From Peptostreptococcaceae bacterium (GTDB taxonomy: Bacteria; Bacillota; Clostridia; Peptostreptococcales; Peptostreptococcaceae), in contig JAOARY010000005.1 in assembly GCA_025210335.1 (NCBI GenBank), positions 24,304-88,303 of the forward strand: a stretch of DNA of 64,000 bases, given 5' to 3'. Of the stretch, positions 53,978 to 63,451 are shown piece after piece (within the stretch, counting starts at the first letter, position 1; every line of letters starts with the position of its first letter). A program made the translations under genes and the position numbers. The notes beneath the pieces are model-generated. The model was not told where the DNA came from and ran no database searches. It worked only from the letters and a program-made list of their open reading frames with translations.

Positions 53978-56900
53978 ATGGATTTAGGTAGAAGAAAAAA
54001 TACTATAGCAATATTTTTGATTATAAATATTTTTATAGCTAATTTTATAACAGCATTTGCAGTAGGAGAGGGACTTCCTACTGATGATTTAGCAAATGAA
54101 GTGAAAAAGACAAATAATGAAAACAAACAAGTAAATACAGATAATAACACTAATACACAGTTGCCACCGCAAACACAGGAAGAAAAAACAGCATATGAAG
54201 AACTTATGGTGGAATCTTATTATAAGCTTGTTAAATTAGGGATAATAGAAGAATTAAGAAATTATAAAACAGATCAAGTTGCTTTATCTAATAATGTATC
54301 TGCAAAATCTCATAGAGATGGAATAAAATATGATTCGGCTGGAATTTTGGCAGAGTTAAAGAAACCTGTACTTAGAGGAAATTTTGCAAAATATATAGCA
54401 TTAATCATGGCAGATGAAACTTCTTTACAAATATATGACAATCAAATAAATGTTGAAGATTTAGGAATTAACGATTTAAAAAACAATAATCCATTAAGAA
54501 GATATATTGCATTTATGATTGCAAATAAATATATGAGTGGGTATTCTGATGGAACATTTAAATTATCAGAAAGAATGAAGACTATGGAAGGTATTGCTGT
54601 AATGGTAAGACTTTTAGGCTATAAGGATGCGTACCTAGAAGGAACTTGGCCGCATAATTATATAGCAAGAGCTTTAAGAGATGGTGTTTTAGATGGCATT
54701 GATTTAAGATATCAAGAAACATTAGATTTTGGAACTTATTGTGTAATGCTTTCAAATTTATTAGAAGCAAGAACTATAAAATCAAAGAATGAATTTGGCT
54801 TTATAGAGGATGGAAATGAGATATTTAGAGAGAAAAAATTTAATATATATAAAATAGAAGGTTTTAAAATTAAAGAAAAATATGAGTATGATAATTATGT
54901 AGAATTAACAGTTGTTTTTGATGAAAATAATAATAAATCAAAAGCAAGAACTTTTACAAAAGGCGATGAACGCACATTTTTATTAAAAGATGGATATAAC
55001 CCAAATATAAAAATGGGTTTGAAGGCAAGTGCATATGTAAATGAATATGACAGAGTTTTATATATAATGTATGATTCAAAGCAAAAGAATTTAGATGAAA
55101 ATGCATATATTGAAGAGTCTTATGATTCTTATCCTGAAGGTTATATAAAAATAAGTAATAAAGAAGATTATATAAAGATATCTTCAAGAGCACAGATATA
55201 TTTAAATGGAGAGCCTGTTGAAGAAAGAAAATTTGATGATATCTTAGATTATGATGTATTTGGTAATTTTGTAGTTGAAGATGATGTTTTAATATATGCA
55301 TCTTTAGTTTCGTGGAAAGAAAGAGATTTTTATATAGAGGAAATAGATAAAGAGGCAAAAGTTCTTAAATGTATTGATACTACAAATGGTAGTAGAGAAG
55401 AAGTTAAGATAAATGAAGATATAAGAGATTTTTATATGATTGAAGGAAACACAACAAAGAAAATTTCTTTTGAATCGTTAAAAATTGGAGATATTATTAA
55501 TTTAACAAATGATAGATATGATACACAGACGAAAGATATATATGCTTGGAGAAAGGTATATAAGGGAAGGTTAAAGAAAATATTAGGTGGTAACAATGGT
55601 CAACAAATAAGATTTACATTAGATAATACAAATAATGTAGAGTATCAAGTTGAAGATAGATTTGGATATACTTATAATAATAATAAAAATATTTATGATG
55701 CAAGTAGTGAAAGTTCTGATGTTGCGACTGTTTTACAAGATTTTTATAAAGAAAATTTATCGTTATACTCTAACTGGAGAGATAAAATAACTTATGTATC
55801 TGGTAATTTTAATCTTAAAATAGATCTTTATGGAGTTCTGATAAGTTTTTATAGTGATTCTTCAGGAAGAATAAAGATATATGATAGTAATAAGAGTAAA
55901 AAGACTTATGATTTTGATGAAATTGAAGATTATGAGTACTTAAAAGAAATAGCAGCGACTGGTGATATAATAAAATACACAGTTAAAAAGAATGGTAAAT
56001 TAAAGAGAATTGAAGAAGATGATATTATTGATGTTAGCGAAGAAGATAAAAGATTAGCGACAATAAAGGAAGGCGATGACTTTGGTGTTAACACAGTAGA
56101 AATAGATGGAGAAGAATATGAAATGAATAATAATACCATATTTTATGATTATTCAAATCATAATCCAAACAATGTTAAGAAGTTAAGCCTAAAGAATTTT
56201 AAAGAGAAAGATGTTCTTTCGGATGTTAAAGTTATTTTTAGAACAGATGATGATGAAACGGGATTATTAAAATTATTAGCAGTAAGAGAGAATATGGAGG
56301 GTATTAGAGAAGATACAGTTGCCGCTTATGTTAAGGATAGTTATAGGCTTGGAGATAAAAAATATGCACAGTTTTTAGAATATGAAAAAGATACTTATGC
56401 CGAAAGTAGAATAGATGATGTTTGGGATGATTATTATATTGATGGCAGAATTGTTTTATATGAAGAAGGAACAGATGGTTATTTTAACTTAGCTATAAAT
56501 GAAAAGGATTATAGGTTTGTAGTTGGGAAAGTAACAGATAAAGATAGAAAGAAAATGACAATTGATGATGATGAAGAATTTAGATTGGATGAAGATGAAA
56601 GTTTCTTAATAGAAAGAGATAAGCTTACGGATTTATCTGATTTAGAAGAAGATGACGTTGTAGTTGGTTATTCAGAGCGTAGTGAAATAAGAATGATAAA
56701 GAAATTAAATGATAAAGGTGATGAGGTTGAAGTAGGAATTCTTAAAGAAATTGATTTAGATAATAATACAATAGAAGTTGAAATAGATTCTGAAAATGAA
56801 GAATTCAAGACTTTTGATGATATTGATTTTATATTCAAAAATGAATATCTAAAGCTTAAGAGTAACAAAAAACCTTTAATAGAAGAATTTAAAGATAAGA

Positions 56901-56986
56901 ATGTAATAGGCAAGTCAGTAATTGTAATTTATGATGATAAGTCTCAAAAGATAAAAACTTTAATAGTTTATGACCAATCAAATTAA
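53978..56986 (+). CDS. SLH-type protein with repeated beta modules
   Basis: The product has 1002 residues. The signal peptide (~1-28, 'FITAFAVGEG') is followed by a Asn/Gln/Thr-rich linker (~38-60). Next comes an SLH-like region (~110-260): 'LRGNFAKYIALIMADE', 'YIAFMIANKYMSGYSDGT', and 'WPHNYIARALRDGVLDGID', with substitutions at the usual ITRAE positions. Residues ~285-1002 are acidic beta modules ('GRLKKILGGNNGQQIRFTLD', 'VGKVTDKDRKKMTIDDD', 'VGILKEIDLDNNTIEVEID') like those at 49480-52095. It may be anchored by SLH at its N-terminus, the reverse of the preceding SLH protein. Ribosome binding site TTGGAGG. Confidence 0.75.
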   Translation: MDLGRRKNTIAIFLIINIFIANFITAFAVGEGLPTDDLANEVKKTNNENKQVNTDNNTNTQLPPQTQEEKTAYEELMVESYYKLVKLGIIEELRNYKTDQVALSNNVSAKSHRDGIKYDSAGILAELKKPVLRGNFAKYIALIMADETSLQIYDNQINVEDLGINDLKNNNPLRRYIAFMIANKYMSGYSDGTFKLSERMKTMEGIAVMVRLLGYKDAYLEGTWPHNYIARALRDGVLDGIDLRYQETLDFGTYCVMLSNLLEARTIKSKNEFGFIEDGNEIFREKKFNIYKIEGFKIKEKYEYDNYVELTVVFDENNNKSKARTFTKGDERTFLLKDGYNPNIKMGLKASAYVNEYDRVLYIMYDSKQKNLDENAYIEESYDSYPEGYIKISNKEDYIKISSRAQIYLNGEPVEERKFDDILDYDVFGNFVVEDDVLIYASLVSWKERDFYIEEIDKEAKVLKCIDTTNGSREEVKINEDIRDFYMIEGNTTKKISFESLKIGDIINLTNDRYDTQTKDIYAWRKVYKGRLKKILGGNNGQQIRFTLDNTNNVEYQVEDRFGYTYNNNKNIYDASSESSDVATVLQDFYKENLSLYSNWRDKITYVSGNFNLKIDLYGVLISFYSDSSGRIKIYDSNKSKKTYDFDEIEDYEYLKEIAATGDIIKYTVKKNGKLKRIEEDDIIDVSEEDKRLATIKEGDDFGVNTVEIDGEEYEMNNNTIFYDYSNHNPNNVKKLSLKNFKEKDVLSDVKVIFRTDDDETGLLKLLAVRENMEGIREDTVAAYVKDSYRLGDKKYAQFLEYEKDTYAESRIDDVWDDYYIDGRIVLYEEGTDGYFNLAINEKDYRFVVGKVTDKDRKKMTIDDDEEFRLDEDESFLIERDKLTDLSDLEEDDVVVGYSERSEIRMIKKLNDKGDEVEVGILKEIDLDNNTIEVEIDSENEEFKTFDDIDFIFKNEYLKLKSNKKPLIEEFKDKNVIGKSVIVIYDDKSQKIKTLIVYDQSN

Positions 56987-57014
56987 ATCATAAAATAAAT
57001 TTAGCTATTTTATT

Positions 57015-57067
57015 AAAAAGAGATTAATCTTTGGTAAATTTTTACCTTTGCTATTAATCTCTTTTTA
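57015..57067 (+). terminator. Rho-independent terminator
   Basis: AAAAAGAGATTAAT (57015-57028) pairs with ATTAATCTCTTTTT (57053-57066); inner GGTAAA/TTTACC stem. A TATAAT box, the candidate -10 of the protease gene, lies at 57077-57082. Confidence 0.85.
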
Positions 57068-57129
57068 AATTTATGTTATAATAACTAAGTTGATTACTTT
57101 TTATTAACAAAATTAAAGGAGGGAAATTC

Positions 57130-58977
57130 ATGAAAATTGTAAAAATATTATTTATCTATTTATTAATTTTATTAAATACATTTATAGTTTTTGCTCAAGA
57201 AGATATGAATTTATTGGAAAATGATAAGAATATCTCATATATTATAAGATTAAATCCCTCTATTAATGAAAATATTGAAGATAAAAACACTTTTGAAAAT
57301 GAAAAAGATATTGATAGCAAAATTAAAGAAGATAATATGAATCAAAAATTAAGTAGAGCTATAGATAAGAAGATATCATTAGAAGATTTTAATATATTAA
57401 AAAGTGATGATGATACATATTTAATAACTATTGATAATGAGCTATCTTTAAGAAAATTAGAGGAAAGCTTAGATAAAGATAAAATTTTATATATTGAAGA
57501 AAATAAAAAAAGAAGGAAGTTAGAAGTAGACAATATAAAGGATAATGACAATCTGAGTTTTAGTAGTTCTAATTTAGATGATTTACAAAAGCGAAGTTGG
57601 GCTATTTCTAAAATGAACCCATCAAATGCACAATCTGCAATTACAATTGATAAAGAGATAATAATAGCTGTTATAGATTCTGGAGTTGATTATAATCATG
57701 AATATCTAGATGGGAATGTAATGCAAGGTTATGATTTTTGGAATGAAGATTATGATCCAATGGATGATGATGGACATGGGACTCATGTTGCTGGTATTAT
57801 AGCAATGACCATAAATCCATACAAATATAAGATAATGCCAATAAAGGCCTTGGATTCGAATGGTGATGGTGATGATTACACAATAGCAAGAGGTATAAGA
57901 TATGCTGTTGATAATGATGCAAATATAATAAACTTAAGCCTTGGTGGGGAAGGTTATTCTCGAACTATGAAGGATGCAATAGATTATGCGATAGAGAATA
58001 ATGTATTAGTAGTATGTGCAAGTGGAAATGAAAATGAAAATATAAGAAATTATTATCCAGCTAATTTTGAAAATTGTATAACTGTTGGAGCAACAACTGT
58101 TGCAGATGAAAGATGGAATTATTCAAACTATGGAGATAATTTAGATATAACTGCACCTGGTAGGGATATTATAAGTACTGTTCCGGATTTTGCAGATATA
58201 GATTCAAAGCAAGATGGATATACTTTTTATAGTGGAACATCTATGGCAACGCCATTTGTAGCTGGAGCACTAGCTTTACTTTTAAAAATAAATCAAGATT
58301 CATCTTCTAGTCAAATAGAACAGGAATTATATAAAAATACATTGGATTTGGGTTCTTTAGGTAAAGATATATATTATGGATATGGACGAGTTGATTTTAC
58401 TAATTTTAAGGTAGTAAAAGAGTATAATATTAATGTCACCCAAAGCATTGATGTATTAGAAAATGAAATAGCATTAAATGATTCATATATAGATATTAGA
58501 TTAAAAAATGATTTAAAACCTAAAGTAAAAGCATATCAAAATAATAAACTTTTAGAAGCTAATGTTTTATATGAAAATAAAGGATTAAAAATATCTTTTG
58601 AAGAAGAATTAGATGAAGAGTATCCGCTTATTATTAATTTAGATGATAAAAAAGTGATAAAATTAGATATATTAAAAGAACAAAATGAATTTGAAATCTT
58701 TGAAAATTCTAATGTTGAATTCAATATAAATGAATTTAAGGATATAGATATAGTTAATAGTAATTTTAAGCTACTGCTTTTAAATTATAATGATGATGAT
58801 ATTTCTAATTTCATACCTTATGATGATTATACTTATGAGATAAAAGATAATAAAATATATCTAAGGCTTATGAAATTAAAAGAAGGCTATCACAGCATAT
58901 ATCTACAAGGGTTAAAGGACATTTTGGGTAATAATTTAGATTTTAGATTTAATTTTTATTATTATCCTAAAAAATAA
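57130..58977 (+). CDS. Secreted subtilisin-like (S8) serine protease
   Basis: The product has 615 residues. A signal peptide (~1-23) precedes a propeptide (~30-135) resembling inhibitor I9 in its end ('KILYIEENKKRR'), then the S8 catalytic domain. The triad is Asp183 ('AVIDSGVDYNHEYL'), His216 ('DGHGTHVAGI') and Ser371 ('SGTSMATPFVAGA'), with the oxyanion Asn in 'CASGNENE'. Residues ~435-615 form a beta-rich C-terminal domain of Ig-like type. It may process surface or S-layer precursors, as cell-surface subtilases do elsewhere. Ribosome binding site AAAGGAGGG. The secA gene follows 23 bp later, suggesting cotranscription of export and processing functions. Confidence 0.9.
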   Translation: MKIVKILFIYLLILLNTFIVFAQEDMNLLENDKNISYIIRLNPSINENIEDKNTFENEKDIDSKIKEDNMNQKLSRAIDKKISLEDFNILKSDDDTYLITIDNELSLRKLEESLDKDKILYIEENKKRRKLEVDNIKDNDNLSFSSSNLDDLQKRSWAISKMNPSNAQSAITIDKEIIIAVIDSGVDYNHEYLDGNVMQGYDFWNEDYDPMDDDGHGTHVAGIIAMTINPYKYKIMPIKALDSNGDGDDYTIARGIRYAVDNDANIINLSLGGEGYSRTMKDAIDYAIENNVLVVCASGNENENIRNYYPANFENCITVGATTVADERWNYSNYGDNLDITAPGRDIISTVPDFADIDSKQDGYTFYSGTSMATPFVAGALALLLKINQDSSSSQIEQELYKNTLDLGSLGKDIYYGYGRVDFTNFKVVKEYNINVTQSIDVLENEIALNDSYIDIRLKNDLKPKVKAYQNNKLLEANVLYENKGLKISFEEELDEEYPLIINLDDKKVIKLDILKEQNEFEIFENSNVEFNINEFKDIDIVNSNFKLLLLNYNDDDISNFIPYDDYTYEIKDNKIYLRLMKLKEGYHSIYLQGLKDILGNNLDFRFNFYYYPKK

Positions 58978-59000
58978 TTAAAAGCTGTAGGAGGCATAAT

Positions 59001-62000
59001 ATGAGTTTGATAGGAAGTATATTTAATCCGCAAACGAGAGCGGTTAATAGATATAGAAAAATGGCAAAACAAGTAATAGCATTAGAAGATACTTATAAGG
59101 ATTATACAGATGAACAATTAAGAGAAAAGACTACTGAATTTAGAAATTTAATTCACAATGGTTCATCTTTGGACAGTATAATTATAGACGCATTTGCTGT
59201 TGTTAGAGAAGCAGCATTTAGAGTACTTGGAATGAAACATTACGAAGTTCAAATCATGGGGGGGATTGCTCTTCATGAAGGAAATATATCAGAGATGAAA
59301 ACAGGTGAAGGTAAAACTTTGGTATCTACTTTACCAGCCTATTTAAATGCTCTTAGTGGTGAAGGTGTATTTGTAATAACAGTTAATGATTATCTTGCAA
59401 AAAGAGATAGAGAAGAAATGGGTAAGGTTCATGAATTTTTAGGACTATCTGTAGGGATTGTATTTAGAGATTTAACGCCTGCACAAAAAAAGCTAGCTTA
59501 TGCTTGTGATATAACATATGGAACAAATAGTGAATTTGGTTTTGACTATCTTAGAGATAATATGGCTGTATTAAAAGAACAAATAACACAAACAAGAAGA
59601 AATTATGCTATTATAGATGAGGTTGATTCAATCCTTATAGATGAAGCTAGAACTCCACTTATAATAAGTGGTATGGGTAATAGACCATCACAATTTTATA
59701 TAACTGTTGATAAGTTTGTTAAATCGCTTAAAAAAGATGATGATTTTGAAATAGTTATGGATGGAAAGATGGCAGTACTGACTGAAGATGGTATGGATAG
59801 AGCTGAAAAATTCTTTAGCTTAGATCATATAGCAGATGCTAAAAATGTAGAATTACTACATCATATAAGACAAAGTCTTCAAGCTAATTATGTCATGAAA
59901 AAGGATCAAGACTATGTTGTTAAAGATAATGAAATAATGATAGTTGATAAATTTACAGGAAGACTTATGCCAGGAAGATCTTATTCTAATGGACTACATC
60001 AAGCTGTTGAAGCTAAAGAAAATGTAGAAATTAGAAAAGAATCAAAAACTATGGCAACTATAACATACCAAAATTATTTTAGAATGTTTAACAAACTTTC
60101 TGGTATGACTGGTACTGCATTTACAGAAAGACATGAATTCTTAGAAACTTATGGAATGGGTGTTGTAAAAATACCTACAAATAAACCTATTAAAAGAATG
60201 GATTCTCATGATAGAGTTTATCAAAATGAAAAAGCAAAGATGAATGCAATTGTAGAAGAAGTAGTAAAAAGACATGAAACAGGTCAACCAATACTGATAG
60301 GTACAATATATATTGATAAATCAGAACAAATAGCTAGTATGTTAGCTAAAAAAGGTATTAAATATAACCTTCTTAATGCAAAACAAGATGAGAATGAAGC
60401 TGAAATAGTAAAAAATGCTGGTCAAAAAGGAGCAATAACAATTGCAACTAATATGGCTGGTCGTGGTACAGATATCAAGCTTGGAGAAGGTGTTGAAGAA
60501 TTAGGTGGACTTTTGGTATTAGGTACTGAAAGACATGAATCAAGAAGAATAGACAACCAATTAAGAGGTCGTTCTGGTAGACAAGGAGATAGTGGAGAAT
60601 CATTATTCTTTGTATCTTTTGATGATAGTATGTTTAAAAGACTTGATAAAGAACAGATGGAAAGAATAAGAAATATGGTTAAAAAACTAGGTGTTCCAGA
60701 AGATGAACCTATTTCAGATAGAGTTGTATCAAAAGCAGTAGAAAATGTTCAAAAGAATATAGAATCTATAAACTTTAGAATAAGAAAGTCTACATTGGAA
60801 TTTGATGCTATACTTAATAAGCAAAGAGAAACAATTTACAATGAAAGAAATAAGATATTAAAAGGGGAAGACAAAAAAGAATTTATCCAAGCTATAATAA
60901 AAGATATTATAGAATATAAGATAAATATATATACAGAACATAGTGATTTCCCTGAAGAATGGGATTTAGAATCATTACAAAAAGAATTAAAACTAAATCT
61001 TGGATTTGAAGATAGAATTGATATACTTGGTAGAGATGAAAATGAAATAATGGAACTTGATAGAGAAAAATTAAAGCAAGAATTTTTAGATGTTGCATTA
61101 CAAGTATATGATGAGAAAGAACAAATGATAGGAGATACTCAACTTAGATATGTGGAAAGACTTAATATGATGAAGTTCATAGACAAAAGATGGATGGATC
61201 ATTTAGACTTAGTTGAACAGTTAAGACAAGGTGTTGGATTACAAGGAATTGGAGCACAAAACCCTGTTAGAGTATTTAATAATGAAGCATTTTCTATGTT
61301 TGAAGAGATGTTAATTCTTATAAAAGAAGATACAGCAAGATCGATACTTACTATTTCAAGAAATGAAGAAGAAATGGCAAGAGAAAAAGTTAATAGAGAA
61401 AAGCTAAAAGAAAGCGAAAGAATTGAAAGAATCAAAGAGTTAGAAGATAAATATAAAGTATTTAAAGATAGACTTTATAAATTACCACAAAACCTTCCTG
61501 CTTTAGGATTTAACATGGATATAAATGCGACTGAGGAAATAGATGTAGTAGCAAGATTATATTATTTAGAAGATGGATATGAAATGCCAGTTGAAGGATA
61601 TAGTAAGAAATTAAGAGTAAAAGGTGAGTTTAAAGTCAACTTTGAAAGAATTGGAGAAGAATTCTTTAAAAAAGGATGGTACCAAGTTAAGGTATTTGTT
61701 GTTGGAGAAGAGGCTGCAACAATAAACTTTGAAATAGTTGATGCGAAAGATTTGGAAAATGTTAAAAAACAAGAAGAACAAAAAAGGGTTGCAAAACCAA
61801 ATATAGAATTTTTCCCAGATGATATTCCTGTTGTTAGCTTTAAAATAAGAGATGATAAGACAAAATCGAAAGAAGCTCTTATGAAGATTGTTTATAATGG
61901 AAATGTGAAAAATGCACATACAGCAACAGTTCCAATAAATGATGGAGAGGTTTTTGTAAGTATTAAAGAACCTAAGATTGGTTGGAAAAAAGGTATGTAT

Positions 62001-62420
62001 AATGTTTTTGTTAAAATTGATGATAGAGAAGTAAATATGCCTTTTATGATTGTTAATAAAGTAGATAAAGACCAAAGACTTTGGAAGATTGATTTACGCT
62101 TTGAAATAGATGAAGTAGAAAATGAAGATGCAAAAGAAATTGAGCAAAATGAATCTGAAGAAGTAAAAGATTTAGAAATTAGCAAAGATGAAAGTGTAAA
62201 AGAGAATGAAGATGAGGTTTTATTTAGTGGTATAGGACAACTTATTTATATTGAAGAAGGTAAAGTTATAAATAATATGCCAATAAAAGTTAGAAAATCT
62301 GGTAGAGTCAGATTTAAATTAAGAAAAGATAAAGATAATCAGTGGCCTTTAGGAAGATATGAATTTAGAGTGATAAGTAATAATGATGTTATAATGACAA
62401 AACACTACAAAGTAGTTTAG
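59001..62420 (+). CDS. secA: SecA ATPase with atypical beta-repeat C-terminal extension
   Basis: The product has 1139 residues, against ~780-900 for ordinary SecA/SecA2. Residues 1-~800 are a complete motor: Walker A 'MKTGEGKTLVS' (~100), 'IIDEVDSILIDEARTP' (~205), 'MAGRGTDIKLGEG' and 'RQGDSGESLFFVS'. The C-terminal cysteine motif that binds zinc/SecB is absent. Instead, after a charged helix (~795-828), ~310 residues form what look like three beta-sandwich repeats (~830-915, ~930-1020, ~1065-1139), each closing with 'GWYQVKVFV', 'GMYNVFVKI' or 'GRYEFRVIS'. Its place after S-layer proteins and a protease suggests an accessory SecA2-type role. It could instead be the only SecA, which one window cannot show. 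Ribosome binding site AGGAGG. Confidence 0.92.
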   Translation: MSLIGSIFNPQTRAVNRYRKMAKQVIALEDTYKDYTDEQLREKTTEFRNLIHNGSSLDSIIIDAFAVVREAAFRVLGMKHYEVQIMGGIALHEGNISEMKTGEGKTLVSTLPAYLNALSGEGVFVITVNDYLAKRDREEMGKVHEFLGLSVGIVFRDLTPAQKKLAYACDITYGTNSEFGFDYLRDNMAVLKEQITQTRRNYAIIDEVDSILIDEARTPLIISGMGNRPSQFYITVDKFVKSLKKDDDFEIVMDGKMAVLTEDGMDRAEKFFSLDHIADAKNVELLHHIRQSLQANYVMKKDQDYVVKDNEIMIVDKFTGRLMPGRSYSNGLHQAVEAKENVEIRKESKTMATITYQNYFRMFNKLSGMTGTAFTERHEFLETYGMGVVKIPTNKPIKRMDSHDRVYQNEKAKMNAIVEEVVKRHETGQPILIGTIYIDKSEQIASMLAKKGIKYNLLNAKQDENEAEIVKNAGQKGAITIATNMAGRGTDIKLGEGVEELGGLLVLGTERHESRRIDNQLRGRSGRQGDSGESLFFVSFDDSMFKRLDKEQMERIRNMVKKLGVPEDEPISDRVVSKAVENVQKNIESINFRIRKSTLEFDAILNKQRETIYNERNKILKGEDKKEFIQAIIKDIIEYKINIYTEHSDFPEEWDLESLQKELKLNLGFEDRIDILGRDENEIMELDREKLKQEFLDVALQVYDEKEQMIGDTQLRYVERLNMMKFIDKRWMDHLDLVEQLRQGVGLQGIGAQNPVRVFNNEAFSMFEEMLILIKEDTARSILTISRNEEEMAREKVNREKLKESERIERIKELEDKYKVFKDRLYKLPQNLPALGFNMDINATEEIDVVARLYYLEDGYEMPVEGYSKKLRVKGEFKVNFERIGEEFFKKGWYQVKVFVVGEEAATINFEIVDAKDLENVKKQEEQKRVAKPNIEFFPDDIPVVSFKIRDDKTKSKEALMKIVYNGNVKNAHTATVPINDGEVFVSIKEPKIGWKKGMYNVFVKIDDREVNMPFMIVNKVDKDQRLWKIDLRFEIDEVENEDAKEIEQNESEEVKDLEISKDESVKENEDEVLFSGIGQLIYIEEGKVINNMPIKVRKSGRVRFKLRKDKDNQWPLGRYEFRVISNNDVIMTKHYKVV

Positions 62421-62430
62421 GAGGAATATT

Positions 62431-63114
62431 ATGTCTAATAAGAGTGTGAAATTAAACTTACCAAAAGAATTTAGAGAATATATGTGGTTTAGGTATCTAC
62501 CTGATTCAACATTTAAAGCTTATATGCTTGTTGGAATGGCTATGTCTCAAAGGTTAGAAGGAGAAGAAGCGCTAAAACTTGTTATGGGAATGAAGTTAGA
62601 ATCTCAAGCAGAGCTTCCAGAGGCAGTAATAGATGAAAAGAAAAAAGTATTAAAGAAATTCGGATTAGAATATCCTTCTTCTAGAGAAGAAGATATTAAA
62701 CTTTTACAAAAGTTAAAGCTTATAATTGTTGGAAAAACAGAAAAGGGAAATATAGCATTTGTTTGCACTAATCCTATTCCAAAACCAGAAGATGTATTAA
62801 ATATAGATGATGAAGAAAGAGCTATATTAGAGCAAGTTAAATTTGAAGCAAAATATCAAAATGCATTTAATATGATACTTACTTTAATGCTTAATAATAG
62901 TGGTAGTTATGTAGGAACTTTAAAGCATATATGTGATACTACTAATGTTAAACTTTCAGAAGTAAAAAAAGTATTAAATTATCTTATAAATGAAGAAAAA
63001 TCTTTAAGTCTAAGATCAAATAAAAAGTTTGATTCATTAAAGAAAGAAGATAAAATTTATATAGATATAGTTAAGGATGTTTTTGAAGAAAAGAGATTTG
63101 TAATAAGCGAATAA
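62431..63114 (+). CDS. Unknown cytosolic protein coupled to the atypical SecA
   Basis: The product has 227 residues, soluble and helical, with no signal peptide. The N-terminal ~75 residues ('LPKEFREYMWFRYLPDSTF', 'MAMSQRLEGEEALKLVMGM') and C-terminal ~100 residues ('NMILTLMLNNSGSYVGTL' with 'VKLSEVKKVLNYLINE', a winged-helix-like pattern) may be separate domains. I recognise no family. It starts 10 bp after secA with ribosome binding site AGGAGG and shares its terminator, so it is surely cotranscribed. A regulator or SecA-associated factor are the two obvious possibilities; the sequence does not decide between them. Confidence 0.7.
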   Translation: MSNKSVKLNLPKEFREYMWFRYLPDSTFKAYMLVGMAMSQRLEGEEALKLVMGMKLESQAELPEAVIDEKKKVLKKFGLEYPSSREEDIKLLQKLKLIIVGKTEKGNIAFVCTNPIPKPEDVLNIDDEERAILEQVKFEAKYQNAFNMILTLMLNNSGSYVGTLKHICDTTNVKLSEVKKVLNYLINEEKSLSLRSNKKFDSLKKEDKIYIDIVKDVFEEKRFVISE

Positions 63115-63148
63115 TAATATGTTTTTAATAGAAAATATATGATAAATG

Positions 63149-63196
63149 AAAGGATATTCAATAAAAAATAAAATTTTTTATTGAATATCCTTTTTT
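63149..63196 (+). terminator. Rho-independent terminator of the protease-secA operon
   Basis: A 21-bp perfect stem (63149-63169 with 63173-63193) has a 3-base loop and a T6 tail. Confidence 0.92.
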
Positions 63197-63451
63197 ATTT
63201 TATTAAAAATATTTATGAAAACAATATGAGTAAAAGCCTGATATTCCAAAGTATAAAGCCTTTGTTTTTTCTTTTTTATATAAAAAAAATTGATAATTCT
63301 TATTTGAACTATAGCATATAATTATTGTTATTTTTTTTACTATTTATAATAGATATTAAACCGAATTATTTTGCTTTCCGATAAAAAAAATGTAGATTCG
63401 TATTATATGTATTATTAAGACTAAAGGAATTAAGAAAGAGAGGTGTTAGAT
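63197..63451 (+). promoter_or_regulatory. Flagellin upstream region with sigma-28 promoter
   Basis: TAAA (63357-63360), 16 bases, TCCGATAA (63377-63384) is an excellent match to the sigma-28/SigD consensus (TAAA, ~15 bases, GCCGATAA). It gives a leader of ~65 nt to the flagellin start. Nothing else was found upstream. Confidence 0.8.

Noticed and set aside
54954..55358. 134-residue minus-strand open frame within the N-terminal-SLH protein gene
   Set aside because: His/Leu-rich shadow translation of an acidic Asp/Glu/Tyr-coding plus strand; no ribosome site.
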